DNA of 20,338 bases from NCBI GenBank assembly GCA_044226685.1, contig JBGAGP010000092.1:1-20338 (forward strand), in the 5' to 3' direction. A program made the position numbers and the translations under genes. Below are positions 1-8,600 of this stretch, one piece after another (within the stretch, counting starts at the first letter, position 1; every line of letters begins with the position of its first letter). The notes under the pieces were generated by a model. The model had not been told where the DNA came from and ran no database searches. It saw only the letters and a program-made list of their open reading frames with translations. This DNA comes from Dongia_A sp044226685. Its GTDB lineage: Bacteria; Pseudomonadota; Alphaproteobacteria; Dongiales; Dongiaceae.

Positions 1-1
1 C

Positions 2-1831
2 GCGCGCAAGCTCGACATCATCCGCGGCCGCGATGGCGCCACGCCGGAGATCGGCATCCTGGTGCCCGAGGCTCGGGTGCCCTGGGGCGGGCGCATGGCG
101 CTGCATGCGGTGCCGGCGTTCTATGACGCGATCAAGCGGCACAAGACCACGCTGGTCTTCGTAAATACCCGCGCCCAGGCGGAACTGGTGTTCCAGGCGC
201 TGTGGCGGCTGAACGACGACAACCTGGCGATCGGGTTGCATCACGGCTCCCTCGCGGTGGAGCAGCGGCGCAAGATCGAGGCGGCGATGGCCAAGGGCAG
301 CCTGCGCGCCGTGGTGGCGACCTCGTCCCTCGACCTCGGCATCGACTGGGGCGACATCGACCTGGTGGTGCAGGTGGGCGCCCCCAAGGGCGCCAGCCGC
401 CTGCTGCAGCGGATCGGTCGCGCCAACCACCGGCTGGACGAGCCGAGCCGCGCCCTGCTGGTGCCGGCCAACCGCTTCGAGGTGCTGGAGTGCAAGGCCG
501 CCATCGACGCGACGATGGCCAAGGACCTCGACGAATATCCGCCGCGGCCCTATTGCCTCGACGTGCTGGCGCAGCACATCCTCGGCCTTGCCTGTTCCGG
601 CCCGGTGCAACCCGATGCGCTCTATGACGAGGTGCGCGACGCAGCACCTTATGCGGACCTGCCACGCGAGGAGTTCGACCGCGTCTTCGGCTTCGTGCGC
701 GACGGCGGCTACGCGCTGAAGGCCTATGAGCGCTGGCGGCGCCTGCGCGAGGTCGGCGGCGGGTGGCGCGCCGCCAATCCCACCGTGGTGCGGCAGTACC
801 GGATGAATGTCGGCACCATCGTCGAATCGACGATGCTGAAGGTGCGCCTCGGCCGCTTCCAGGCGCTGGGCGAGGTCGAGGAATATTTCGCGCAAGGCCT
901 GCTGCCCGGCGACACCTTCATGTTCGCCGGCCGCCTGCTGCGCTTCGAGGGCATCCAGGACATGTCGGTGGTCTGCTCGCTGGCCAGGAGCGGCGAGCCC
1001 AAGGTGCCGGTCTATGGCGGCGGCCGGCTGCCGCTGACCACGGGCCTTGCCGAGCGGGTGCGCGCCATGCTCGCCGATCCACGCCAACAGGTGGATCTGC
1101 CGGAGGAGGTGCAGGAATGGCTGCGGCTGCAGCGCTGGCGCTCGGTCCTGCCCGGCCGCGACCGGCTGCTGATCGAGAGCTTCCCGCGCGGCAACAAGGA
1201 ATTCCTGGTCGCCTATTGCTTCGAGGGCCGCATCGCGCACCAGACGCTCGGCATGCTGCTGACCCGGCGCATGGAGCGTGCCGGATTGAAGCCGCTCGGC
1301 TTCGTCGCCACCGACTACGTGCTCGCCACCTGGGCGCTCGGCGCGCCGACGCAGGAGCAGGTCGACCGGCTGTTCGAGATCGACATGCTGGGCGACGACC
1401 TCGAGGAATGGATGGACGATTCCTCCATGCTGCGGCGCAGCTTCCGCAACGTGGCGGTGGTGGCCGGGCTGATCGAGCGGCGCTATCCGGGCGAGGAAAA
1501 GACCCGCCGGCAGATCACCTTCAACGCCGACCTCATCTATGACGTGCTGCGCAAGCACGAGCCCGACCACATCCTGCTCAGGGCGACGCGCCAGGACGCG
1601 GCCTGGAACCTCGCCGATCTGCAGCGCCTCGGCGATTTCCTGAAGCGGGTGCGGGGCAAGATCGATTTGCGCCGGCTGGACCGCGTGACGCCGCTGGCGG
1701 TGCCGGTGCTCATCACGCTCGGCGCGACGGAGGTCGGCGGCGAGGCGATGGACGCGCTGCTGGAGGAAGCCGCCGCCGATCTGATCGAGGAGGCGACCAG
1801 CGCAAGGCCGGGCCAGGCGGCGCTGCTGTGA
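2..1831 (+). CDS. Ligase-associated DNA DEXH-box helicase (Lhr-like), 5' truncated by window edge
   Basis: The reading frame is already open at the window edge, so the N-terminal ATPase half (motifs I-III) lies upstream and is not visible. The visible part begins in the second RecA-like domain. Motif IV is TLVFVNTR, followed by HHGSL, the motif V region ATSSLDLGIDWGDIDLV and the motif VI region QRIGRANHR. After that comes a long C-terminal part typical of Lhr/DEAD-H-associated proteins (winged helix plus beta-rich domain, with NVGTIVEST and LGRFQALGEVEE). Full family members are roughly 800-850 residues, so about 200-240 are missing. Known family members sit in a bacterial DNA-repair cluster with an ATP-dependent DNA ligase, an exonuclease and the phosphoesterase PdeM. 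PdeM follows here, and the ligase and exonuclease would be expected upstream. Function as a repair helicase is inferred from the family. A palindromic repeat separates it from pdeM. Confidence 0.93.
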   Translation, partial: ARKLDIIRGRDGATPEIGILVPEARVPWGGRMALHAVPAFYDAIKRHKTTLVFVNTRAQAELVFQALWRLNDDNLAIGLHHGSLAVEQRRKIEAAMAKGSLRAVVATSSLDLGIDWGDIDLVVQVGAPKGASRLLQRIGRANHRLDEPSRALLVPANRFEVLECKAAIDATMAKDLDEYPPRPYCLDVLAQHILGLACSGPVQPDALYDEVRDAAPYADLPREEFDRVFGFVRDGGYALKAYERWRRLREVGGGWRAANPTVVRQYRMNVGTIVESTMLKVRLGRFQALGEVEEYFAQGLLPGDTFMFAGRLLRFEGIQDMSVVCSLARSGEPKVPVYGGGRLPLTTGLAERVRAMLADPRQQVDLPEEVQEWLRLQRWRSVLPGRDRLLIESFPRGNKEFLVAYCFEGRIAHQTLGMLLTRRMERAGLKPLGFVATDYVLATWALGAPTQEQVDRLFEIDMLGDDLEEWMDDSSMLRRSFRNVAVVAGLIERRYPGEEKTRRQITFNADLIYDVLRKHEPDHILLRATRQDAAWNLADLQRLGDFLKRVRGKIDLRRLDRVTPLAVPVLITLGATEVGGEAMDALLEEAAADLIEEATSARPGQAALL

Positions 1832-1859
1832 GGGGTCTGCCGAGGGGTGTGCATATTTC

Positions 1860-1965
1860 ATCGTCATGGTCGGACTTGGTCCGACCACCCACGAGTTTTG
1901 CTGCCGCGCTCGTGATCTTCCCAGAGAAACTCGTGGGTGGTCGTGCCAAGCACGACCATGACGAT
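1860..1965. repeat. Palindromic intergenic repeat, copy 1 (nested hairpins)
   Basis: Two 39-nt arms (1860-1898 and 1927-1965) are inverted copies with four mismatches, separated by 28 nt. Each arm contains its own mini-hairpin: GGTCGGA-CTTGG-TCCGACC in the left arm and GGTCGTG-CCAAG-CACGACC in the right. The four positions where the arms differ form two base pairs that are complementary within each mini-hairpin. A second element with the same outer ends (CGTCATG and CCACGAGTT) and the same CTTGG centre lies at 14665-14766. It fills the gap between the helicase and pdeM genes and could fold in RNA or as a cruciform in DNA. Confidence 0.85.
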
Positions 1966-1982
1966 TGGAGTATGATTTATAG

Positions 1983-2714
1983 ATGAGCAATCATGTGATC
2001 ACTCCCATCACCTGGCACGGCCTCGACCTCGCGCTGACGCTCGACGGCGCCTTGCTGTGGCCGGAGGAGCGGCTGCTGATCGCCGCGGATCTGCATCTGG
2101 AGAAGGGCTCCTCCTTCGCCGGCAGCGCCGGGCGCCTGCTGCCGCCCTATGACAGCGCGCAGACGCTGGCGCGGCTGGAGCGGCTGGTCGAGGCGCACAA
2201 GCCGCAACGCATCGTGGCGCTGGGCGATTCCTTCCACGACCGCGCCGGCGCCAATCGCCTGGACGCGGAGGTCGCCGCGCGCATCCGGCGCCTCACCGAA
2301 CTCACCGACTGGATCTGGATCCGGGGCAACCACGATCCGAAGCCGCCGGCGCATCTTGGCGGGCGCGGCGTCGCGGAGCTGGCGCTGGGGCCGCTCACGC
2401 TGCGCCACGACGCGGTAGATACGATGGAAGCGGGCGGCGAGGTCATCGGCCACTACCACCCCGTCGCCACCATCGCCACGCGCGGGCGCAGCTTCCGCCG
2501 CCGCTGCTTCGTGATCGGGACGCGCCGGCTGCTGCTGCCTGCCTTCGGCGCCTATGCCGGGGGCTTGAGCGTGCGGGCGCCGGCGATCCGCCGGCTGATG
2601 GAGGCGGACGCGCGGGTGGCGCTCCTTGGGCGCGACCGGTTGCACCTGTTTCCCCTGGCCGCCGCGCTCGCCGAGCCCGAGACGCCGGATTTCCGCGGGC
2701 CTGCCGTCGACTGA
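1983..2714 (+). CDS. pdeM: Ligase-associated DNA damage response endonuclease PdeM (metallophosphoesterase)
   Basis: A 243-residue calcineurin-like metallophosphoesterase. The metal-binding motifs are in order: D36-x-H38 (ADLHLEKG), the GDSFHD motif with D82, GNHD (N116-H117-D118) and GHYHP (H157, H159). Together these form the two-metal centre of the superfamily. No signal peptide or membrane segment is seen, so the protein is cytoplasmic. The length fits the PdeM family, whose genes cluster with ATP-dependent ligase and Lhr-like helicase genes in bacterial DNA repair loci, and the upstream neighbour here is that helicase. The ATG at 1983 has a GGAG (1967-1970) about 12 nt upstream, slightly far. 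The repeat at 1860-1965 separates it from the helicase, but no other gene intervenes. The nuclease role is taken from the family. Confidence 0.92.
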   Translation: MSNHVITPITWHGLDLALTLDGALLWPEERLLIAADLHLEKGSSFAGSAGRLLPPYDSAQTLARLERLVEAHKPQRIVALGDSFHDRAGANRLDAEVAARIRRLTELTDWIWIRGNHDPKPPAHLGGRGVAELALGPLTLRHDAVDTMEAGGEVIGHYHPVATIATRGRSFRRRCFVIGTRRLLLPAFGAYAGGLSVRAPAIRRLMEADARVALLGRDRLHLFPLAAALAEPETPDFRGPAVD

Positions 2715-2753
2715 CGACGCAAGGGTTGCGACGTCCGGGCGCAGCCTTGCCGC

Positions 2754-2782
2754 TTGCCAATATATAAGTAAATCATTATATA
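2754..2782 (+). promoter_or_regulatory. Candidate sigma-70-type promoter giving a leaderless ArsR transcript
   Basis: TTGCCA (2754-2759) and TATATA (2777-2782) are separated by exactly 17 bp. Seven nucleotides after the -10 hexamer is position 2790, the A of the regulator's ATG, so the transcript would begin at its start codon. This agrees with the absence of any purine-rich ribosome-binding site before 2790. The assignment rests on spacing and consensus only. Confidence 0.6.
2761..2782. promoter_or_regulatory. Candidate operator palindrome for the ArsR-type regulator
   Basis: TATATAA (2761-2767) and TTATATA (2776-2782) form a perfect 7-bp inverted repeat with an 8-nt spacer, 8 nt before the regulator's start. 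The right arm covers the candidate -10 box and the left arm lies in the -35/-10 spacer, so a bound dimer would block RNA polymerase. AT-rich inverted repeats overlapping the promoter are usual for BigR/SqrR-type regulators. The site stands out in this GC-rich DNA. Autorepression is inferred. Confidence 0.6.
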
Positions 2783-2789
2783 AGCATGC

Positions 2790-3128
2790 ATGGAACGACA
2801 AACTTCCCGCACCGACCTTCGTGCCGCTGCCGGACGGGCGGCAGAGTTCCTGCGCCTGCTGGCGAACGAGAACCGGCTGGCCATCCTCTGCGCGCTGGAA
2901 GGCGGTGAGATGTCGGTCGGCGACCTGGCGACGGAGCTCGGCACCTCGCAGCCCAACGTTTCCCAGCACTTGGCCAAGTTGCGGGCGCTGGACTTGGTGG
3001 CGGCGCGGCGCGACGGCACCACCATCCTCTATTCCCTGAACAGCCGCGACGCCGCGGCGATCATTTCCGTTCTGCAGCGGCGCTATTGCCCGCCCAAGCA
3101 GAAGCCGGCCCGGAGAAAAGCCGCATGA
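2790..3128 (+). CDS. ArsR-family regulator, BigR/SqrR-like dithiol persulfide sensor
   Basis: A 112-residue winged-helix repressor. The helix-turn-helix spans about residues 40-66 (MSVGDLATELGTSQPNVSQH), followed by the wing (RRDGTTILYSL). Its only two cysteines are C34 (AILCALEGGE) and C100 (RRYCPP). As I recall them, BigR has C42 and C108 and SqrR has C41 and C107, both also 66 apart and in the same sequence contexts. Those residues form a tetrasulfide link on reaction with persulfide and release DNA. The metal-binding CxC motif of classical ArsR sensors is absent. The two genes that follow encode YeeE/YedE proteins, which BigR-type regulators are known to control. The first overlaps this gene's stop (ATGA at 3125-3128), implying one operon. 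The start is taken at the ATG at 2790, without a Shine-Dalgarno sequence. Persulfide sensing is an inference from the cysteine pair and context. Confidence 0.88.
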   Translation: MERQTSRTDLRAAAGRAAEFLRLLANENRLAILCALEGGEMSVGDLATELGTSQPNVSQHLAKLRALDLVAARRDGTTILYSLNSRDAAAIISVLQRRYCPPKQKPARRKAA

Positions 3129-3559
3129 GCCCTGCCTTCACCCCCATCAGCGCGCTCATCGGCGGCGGCCTGATCGGCGCCGCGGCGGCGCTGCTCTGGC
3201 TGGCGCTCGGCCGCATCGCCGGCATCAGCGGCATCCTCGGCCAGGCCATCGCCGGCGCGACGGCGGCCGCCGAACGCCTCTGGCGCATCCTGTTCCTGGT
3301 CGGGCTGCCGCTCGGCGCCTTTCTCGCCGTGCAGCTCGGCTGGGCGGCCGCACCCAGCGCGCCGCCCTCCAACCTGCTGCTCGCCGGCATTGCCGGGTTG
3401 CTGGTCGGCTTCGGCACGCGGCTTGGCTCCGGCTGCACCAGCGGCCACGGCATCTGTGGCCTGGCGCGGCTGTCGCCGCGCTCGCTCGCGGCCACCCTCG
3501 TCTTCATGGCGGCGGGCATGGCGAGCGTCTTCGTGCTTCGCCACCTGATCGGGAGCTAG
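3125..3559 (+). CDS. YeeE/YedE family (DUF395) sulfur-transport half protein, first of pair
   Basis: A 144-residue hydrophobic protein with about four membrane segments. It carries the YeeE/YedE signature GFGTRLGSGCTSGHGICGLA at about residues 99-118, including the conserved cysteine in GSGCTSGHG. The ATG at 3125 is chosen because it overlaps the regulator stop as ATGA, typical of translational coupling. A more upstream in-frame ATG at 3086 would add a charged tail running inside the regulator gene. The family includes thiosulfate importers (TsuA) and the PmpA/PmpB half-proteins associated with sulfur metabolism. Here the usual double-length protein is split between this gene and the next. 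Substrate cannot be read from the sequence; thiosulfate or another reduced sulfur species is the family-based guess. Confidence 0.9.
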   Translation: MSPAFTPISALIGGGLIGAAAALLWLALGRIAGISGILGQAIAGATAAAERLWRILFLVGLPLGAFLAVQLGWAAAPSAPPSNLLLAGIAGLLVGFGTRLGSGCTSGHGICGLARLSPRSLAATLVFMAAGMASVFVLRHLIGS

Positions 3560-3562
3560 GCC

Positions 3563-3991
3563 ATGGCCCGCACCGCCCTCATCGCGCTGGTCGCCGGATT
3601 GCTGTTCGGCCTTGGCCTCGCCATCTCCGGCATGTTCGACCCGGCCAAGGTGCTGGGCTTCCTCGACATCGCGGCCATCGCCAGCGGCGGCTGGGACCCC
3701 AGCCTCGCCTTCGTCATGGCTGGCGGCCTCGCGGTGACCCTGCCGGCCTTCCAGGTCGCGCGGCGCTGGCGCCAGCCGGTGGCGGCCGCCGAATTCCAGA
3801 CCCCGCGGGCGCGGGGCCTCGATGCCCGGCTGCTGCTGGGCGCGCTGCTGTTCGGCATCGGCTGGGGCCTTGTCGGCTATTGCCCCGGCCCGGCCCTGGC
3901 AGCGCTCGCCTTCGCCGTGCCCGGCACCCTCGTCTTCGTGCTGGCGATGGCGGCGGGCATGCTGCTGCAGGCGCTGGTCGTTCGCCGCTAG
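3563..3991 (+). CDS. YeeE/YedE family (DUF395) sulfur-transport half protein, second of pair
   Basis: A 142-residue membrane protein with four hydrophobic stretches: about residues 5-23, 45-62, 88-106 and 114-138. The signature GWGLVGYCPGPAL at about residues 100-112 carries the conserved cysteine of the second repeat of full-length YeeE proteins. It starts 3 nt after the stop of the first half, in the same operon as the BigR/SqrR-like regulator. PmpB-like split partners of this kind are thought to work together with the first half. Its stop overlaps that of the converging cupin gene in CTAG (3988-3991). Role in moving a reduced sulfur compound is inferred from family and regulator. Confidence 0.9.
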   Translation: MARTALIALVAGLLFGLGLAISGMFDPAKVLGFLDIAAIASGGWDPSLAFVMAGGLAVTLPAFQVARRWRQPVAAAEFQTPRARGLDARLLLGALLFGIGWGLVGYCPGPALAALAFAVPGTLVFVLAMAAGMLLQALVVRR

Positions 3992-4539
3992 CGGAAGCCG
4001 AGGGCGGCAAGCTCCGCCTCCAGCCCGGCCAGCGAAGGTCGCGCGGCATCGCGCGGCAGCAGGATGGGGGCCGCCGACTGCCAGTCGAGGCGCAAGGCCG
4101 GATCGGACCAGACGCAGCCGAGGTCGTCGGTCGGATCGAAATAGGCCGACCGGCCGGTCAGCATCACCGAATCCACATGATAGAGCGTGCCGTGCAGCAC
4201 GCCGATCGGCACCACCATGGCGCACAGCGCATCGGAGGACAGCGCCATCGTGGCGCTCATGCCGTAGGTGGGCGAGGACCGGCGCAGGTCATAGAGGCCG
4301 AGGGTCAGGCTGCCGCTGGCCAGCACGTAGTAATCGTCATGCTTCAGATGCACATTCATGCCGCGCAGCACGCCGGCATGGGAATGCAGCAGGTTCCATT
4401 GCAGCGGATCGACGCCGGACCGCCATTCGCGCCGGAATATCTCCGTCAGCCGGCCGCGGATGTCCGGGTGCGTGGCGAGCGGCCGGATCGATACGCCGTG
4501 TGGCAGCCTGTCCGGGGAAACTTCCTGCGCCCGCTGCAT
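3988..4539 (-). CDS. RmlC-like cupin (dTDP-4-dehydrorhamnose 3,5-epimerase family homologue)
   Basis: 183 residues with an RmlC-like cupin. DIRGRLTEIFRREW (about residues 25-38) corresponds to the family's D-x-RG-x-E-x-F region. SHAGVLRGMNVH corresponds to GVLRGLHYQ, LYDLRRSSPTYG to the DLR-x-SPT-x-G strand, and VWSDPAL to the WNDP motif. In classical RmlC the histidine of the RGLH motif is the catalytic base; here the matching residue appears to be asparagine (RGMN), while nearby histidines (VHLKHDDYY) resemble a divergent subfamily. No nucleotide-sugar genes are adjacent, so rhamnose synthesis is not supported. It may isomerise another sugar nucleotide or be non-catalytic. A run of palindromes lies just upstream of its start. 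Confidence 0.75.
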   Translation of the reverse strand: MQRAQEVSPDRLPHGVSIRPLATHPDIRGRLTEIFRREWRSGVDPLQWNLLHSHAGVLRGMNVHLKHDDYYVLASGSLTLGLYDLRRSSPTYGMSATMALSSDALCAMVVPIGVLHGTLYHVDSVMLTGRSAYFDPTDDLGCVWSDPALRLDWQSAAPILLPRDAARPSLAGLEAELAALGFR

Positions 4540-4566
4540 CCGGTGCCGCCCTGTCGATCACGCCCT

Positions 4567-4610
4567 GCAATGCGCGCATTGCAACCCGCGCGCTCCAACC
4601 GGCGCGCGGG
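4567..4610. promoter_or_regulatory. Two adjacent palindromes upstream of the RmlC-like gene
   Basis: GCAATGCGCGCATTGC (4567-4582) is a perfect 16-bp palindrome ending 28 nt before the start of the gene at 4539. Next to it, CCCGCGCGC (4585-4593) pairs with GCGCGCGGG (4602-4610). They lie in the 161-bp gap between the AsmA gene and the RmlC-like gene. They may be an operator, a 5' leader structure or the AsmA terminator, but there is no T-run after the hairpins in either direction. Confidence 0.4.
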
Positions 4611-4700
4611 AGGGATGTTAGCGGATCGCCGGGGGCTTTTGGCCAGCAAATCTTCGGCCGTGAGGCGATTCGCCGCCCTGGAACCGGAAGACCTTCGGCG

Positions 4701-6659
4701 TCAATCGCCGCCGAGGACCGTCCGGATGAGCTTGCCGCAGGCGATGTTCTCCGCATCGCCGGCCTCGATCAGCGGAAAGCCCTGGACCTGGCCTATGGAG
4801 ATCTTGGGATCGCCCATCTTGCCCCGGACCGCCACCGGCGCGTCGACATCAAGCAGGCTGAAATCCTTGGCGTCGGCCTCCACCCGCAGGTCCAGGGTCT
4901 GCGCCTTCAGGTCGGCGCCGCCACGGAAATAGAGCACCGAATCCGTCGTATCCATGATGAAGGGCGAGAAGCCGGCCTTGCCGTCGACGAAGGTGATCTT
5001 GCCCGCGGTGCAGCGGATCGGGATCTTGTCGTCGCCCTCGATATAGAGGATGAGCGCCTGGCCGATGTCGACGCCCAGCAGCTCGACCGCCAGCCAGGAG
5101 ATCGAGCCGCCATCCATGATGACGCGCAGGTCGCCGTCGGCGCTGCCCATCACGTCGGCGAGCGAGCGTCCGGCGCCGGTCAGGTTGACCCGCCCCGAGA
5201 CCTTGCCGCTGGTGGCGTCGAAATATTCGGTGTCCTGGAAGAAGGCCGCCAGCTCGATCTTGTCGAGGTCGAGATCGGCGCCGACCGCGGCCGGCTTCTT
5301 GTTGGAATCGAGGGTGAGCGTCCCGGTGACCTTGCCGCGCGCCATCGCCAGGTCGAGCGGATCGACGGTGGCGCGGCCGTCCTCGACCCTGACCCGGAAG
5401 GCGAGCGCGGTGACCTGGATGAATTTCTCGGAGCGCACCTTCGCCGCGTCCAGGGCCACGTCCATGTCCATGATCTTCAGCTTGTCGACGTTGAGCGGCA
5501 GGTCGGGAAAGATGCTGTCGGTCCTGTCGAGGGCCGCGGCGGTCTGCTCCTGCTTGGCCGAGGCGGTCTCCTTGCCCTCCGTCCTCGGCGGCGCGCCGAC
5601 CAGCGGACCAAGATCGTCGAAATCGAGCAGCTTCGATTTGAGCTTGGCCGCCAGCATCGGCCGCTCCCGCCCATAGTCGATGCTGAGCGTGCCGGCCATG
5701 TCGCTGTCGCCGATCACCCCGGCGAAATCCTCGAAGCGCCAGACATCTCCTTCGCGCCGCAGCCGCCCGGAAAGCTTGTAGGGTGGCGTCGGCGGCGCCG
5801 GCACGCCGAGCACCGGGAACACGTCGGCAAGGTCGGGGCCGCTCAGATGCAGCTTCAGATCCGTGCCCTGCAAGGCGATCGGGTCCTGCGCCGTGCCCTC
5901 GACCTCCACGCGCGTCGCGCCATACTCGATCCGCAGGCGTAGTGGATAGGGCTGCTCCGAATTGCGCAACATCGAGAAGGGGCCGCCGGCAAAGCTGACA
6001 TCCAGGTCACGCCCCTCCAGCTTGCCTTTTCCCTTGAAGGCGATGGCCTGCTGGCCAACTGCCTCGCCCAGGCCGAAGCTGAGCACGCCGTCGAGCGCCA
6101 GCTTCCGGCCGGGGTCGGTGTATGTGAGCGTGCCATCGCTGATCTCGAGATCGTCGATCGAGGGCATCTCGTCACGCTCTTCCGGGGCCACCACCTCCGC
6201 CGCGACATTCACCGCCGGCTGCGCGCCGAACGACCAGTTGGTGGCGCCGTCGGCCTTGCGCTCGAGGAACAGCTTGGGTCGGTCGATCTTCAGATGCGGC
6301 AGGTCGAAATCACCCCACAGGATCGGCCACAGGCGCAGGTCGAACTCCACCAGCCGCGTCTCCAGGAAGTGCGGGTCCTTGGCCCAGTCGACATTGGCGA
6401 CGACGACATTGCGGAGCTGAACATGCGTCACCCGACCCCAGTCGATGTCGGCGGATTCGATCGTGATGGTGCGGCCCAGCAGGCCGCTGGCCCGGGCGGT
6501 CGCGGTTTCGAGGCCACGGCCGGAATGGACGAGATAGGCGATTCCGGCCGCGGCCGCGACGATCAGCAGAATCACGACGCCAACACAGCCGGCGAGCGCG
6601 ATGAGCGTCCGCCGGACCCAGCGTCGCGGCCCGGTTCCACGCGTCAAACCCCGGGCCAT
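4701..6659 (-). CDS. AsmA family protein
   Basis: 652 residues. A short basic N-terminus leads to one membrane anchor at about residues 17-43 (TLIALAGCVGVVILLIVAAA), placing the rest in the periplasm. The AsmA N-terminal region follows (GLLGRTITIESADIDWG, LKIDRPKLFLER). The C-terminal AsmA_2-type repeats include GKVSGRVNLTGAGRSLADVM, DGDLRVIMDGGSISWLAVEL and GKMGDPKISIG. Known members are beta-rich bridge-like proteins involved in outer-membrane lipid homeostasis or lipid transfer. The same frame stays open upstream, antisense to the histidine kinase, as far as 8462. The Met at 6659 is chosen because the basic-plus-hydrophobic anchor begins there and nothing upstream resembles the family. No strong ribosome-binding site precedes it. 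Confidence 0.87.
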   Translation of the reverse strand: MARGLTRGTGPRRWVRRTLIALAGCVGVVILLIVAAAAGIAYLVHSGRGLETATARASGLLGRTITIESADIDWGRVTHVQLRNVVVANVDWAKDPHFLETRLVEFDLRLWPILWGDFDLPHLKIDRPKLFLERKADGATNWSFGAQPAVNVAAEVVAPEERDEMPSIDDLEISDGTLTYTDPGRKLALDGVLSFGLGEAVGQQAIAFKGKGKLEGRDLDVSFAGGPFSMLRNSEQPYPLRLRIEYGATRVEVEGTAQDPIALQGTDLKLHLSGPDLADVFPVLGVPAPPTPPYKLSGRLRREGDVWRFEDFAGVIGDSDMAGTLSIDYGRERPMLAAKLKSKLLDFDDLGPLVGAPPRTEGKETASAKQEQTAAALDRTDSIFPDLPLNVDKLKIMDMDVALDAAKVRSEKFIQVTALAFRVRVEDGRATVDPLDLAMARGKVTGTLTLDSNKKPAAVGADLDLDKIELAAFFQDTEYFDATSGKVSGRVNLTGAGRSLADVMGSADGDLRVIMDGGSISWLAVELLGVDIGQALILYIEGDDKIPIRCTAGKITFVDGKAGFSPFIMDTTDSVLYFRGGADLKAQTLDLRVEADAKDFSLLDVDAPVAVRGKMGDPKISIGQVQGFPLIEAGDAENIACGKLIRTVLGGD

Positions 6660-7061
6660 CGCAGGCTGCCGGTCACGCTGCCGGCCACGGACGGTGCGAT
6701 GCCCGCGCGATGCATGGCGCCACGTGGCGGCCGGTCGGGGGCGACGTTGCCTTCGCTCATTGCGGCTCTTCGTGCTGACTTGCGGAGGCACGACCGCCGG
6801 ATCACGGCGGGCCTCGGGGGAACAATGCGAAAAGTTCGTGGCAGTTCCGGAGTGCGGCACGCGACACGCGCGAGCGCGGCTGTATCCGAATGATTGCGAC
6901 GATGTAACCATCTGTAGATGGCGGCCACGAGGCGAGGACGCAATAAGCCCTGGCAATGATCGAATACTGGATCGTATCCTGATCGACACTGGCGACGCTC
7001 CGCACGGCATTCGACGGAAGATCGGACCGCGCAGCGATCGGCTACTCGGGGGAGCGTCTGA
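6660..7061. other. 402-bp divergent intergenic region between AsmA and histidine kinase genes
   Basis: I find no convincing gene here. It should hold the divergent promoters for the AsmA gene (-) and the histidine kinase (+). Visible elements are CCATCT-GT-AGATGG (6908-6921), a 6-bp inverted repeat, and three tandem GATCG-headed repeats at 6958-6991. GC content drops locally compared with the flanking genes. A 67-codon minus-strand frame (6802-7005) has no recognisable features and is not called. Confidence 0.5.
6958..6991 (+). repeat. Three tandem 11-12 nt repeats upstream of the histidine kinase
   Basis: GATCGAATACTG (6958-6969), GATCGTATCCT (6970-6980) and GATCGACACTG (6981-6991) follow one another directly, each about one DNA helical turn long. 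They end 70 nt before the kinase start. Such phased direct repeats can bind a regulator. This is a small pattern and could be chance. Confidence 0.35.
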
Positions 7062-8570
<1,509 letters not shown>

Positions 8571-8600
8571 ACGGACAATCGAAGTGGCTGGCGGGGGAAG

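Noticed and set aside
3086..3124. Upstream in-frame start that would add 13 residues to the first YeeE protein.
   Set aside because: The ATG at 3125 overlaps the regulator stop as ATGA and starts at the membrane segment, the normal arrangement.
3822..5942. Long plus-strand open frame (706 codons) across the second YeeE gene, the RmlC-like gene and the AsmA gene.
   Set aside because: It overlaps three recognisable genes in other frames and resembles no protein family.
6802..7005. Possible 67-residue minus-strand gene in the AsmA/kinase gap.
   Set aside because: No ribosome-binding site, no recognisable motif, and it overlaps probable promoter DNA.
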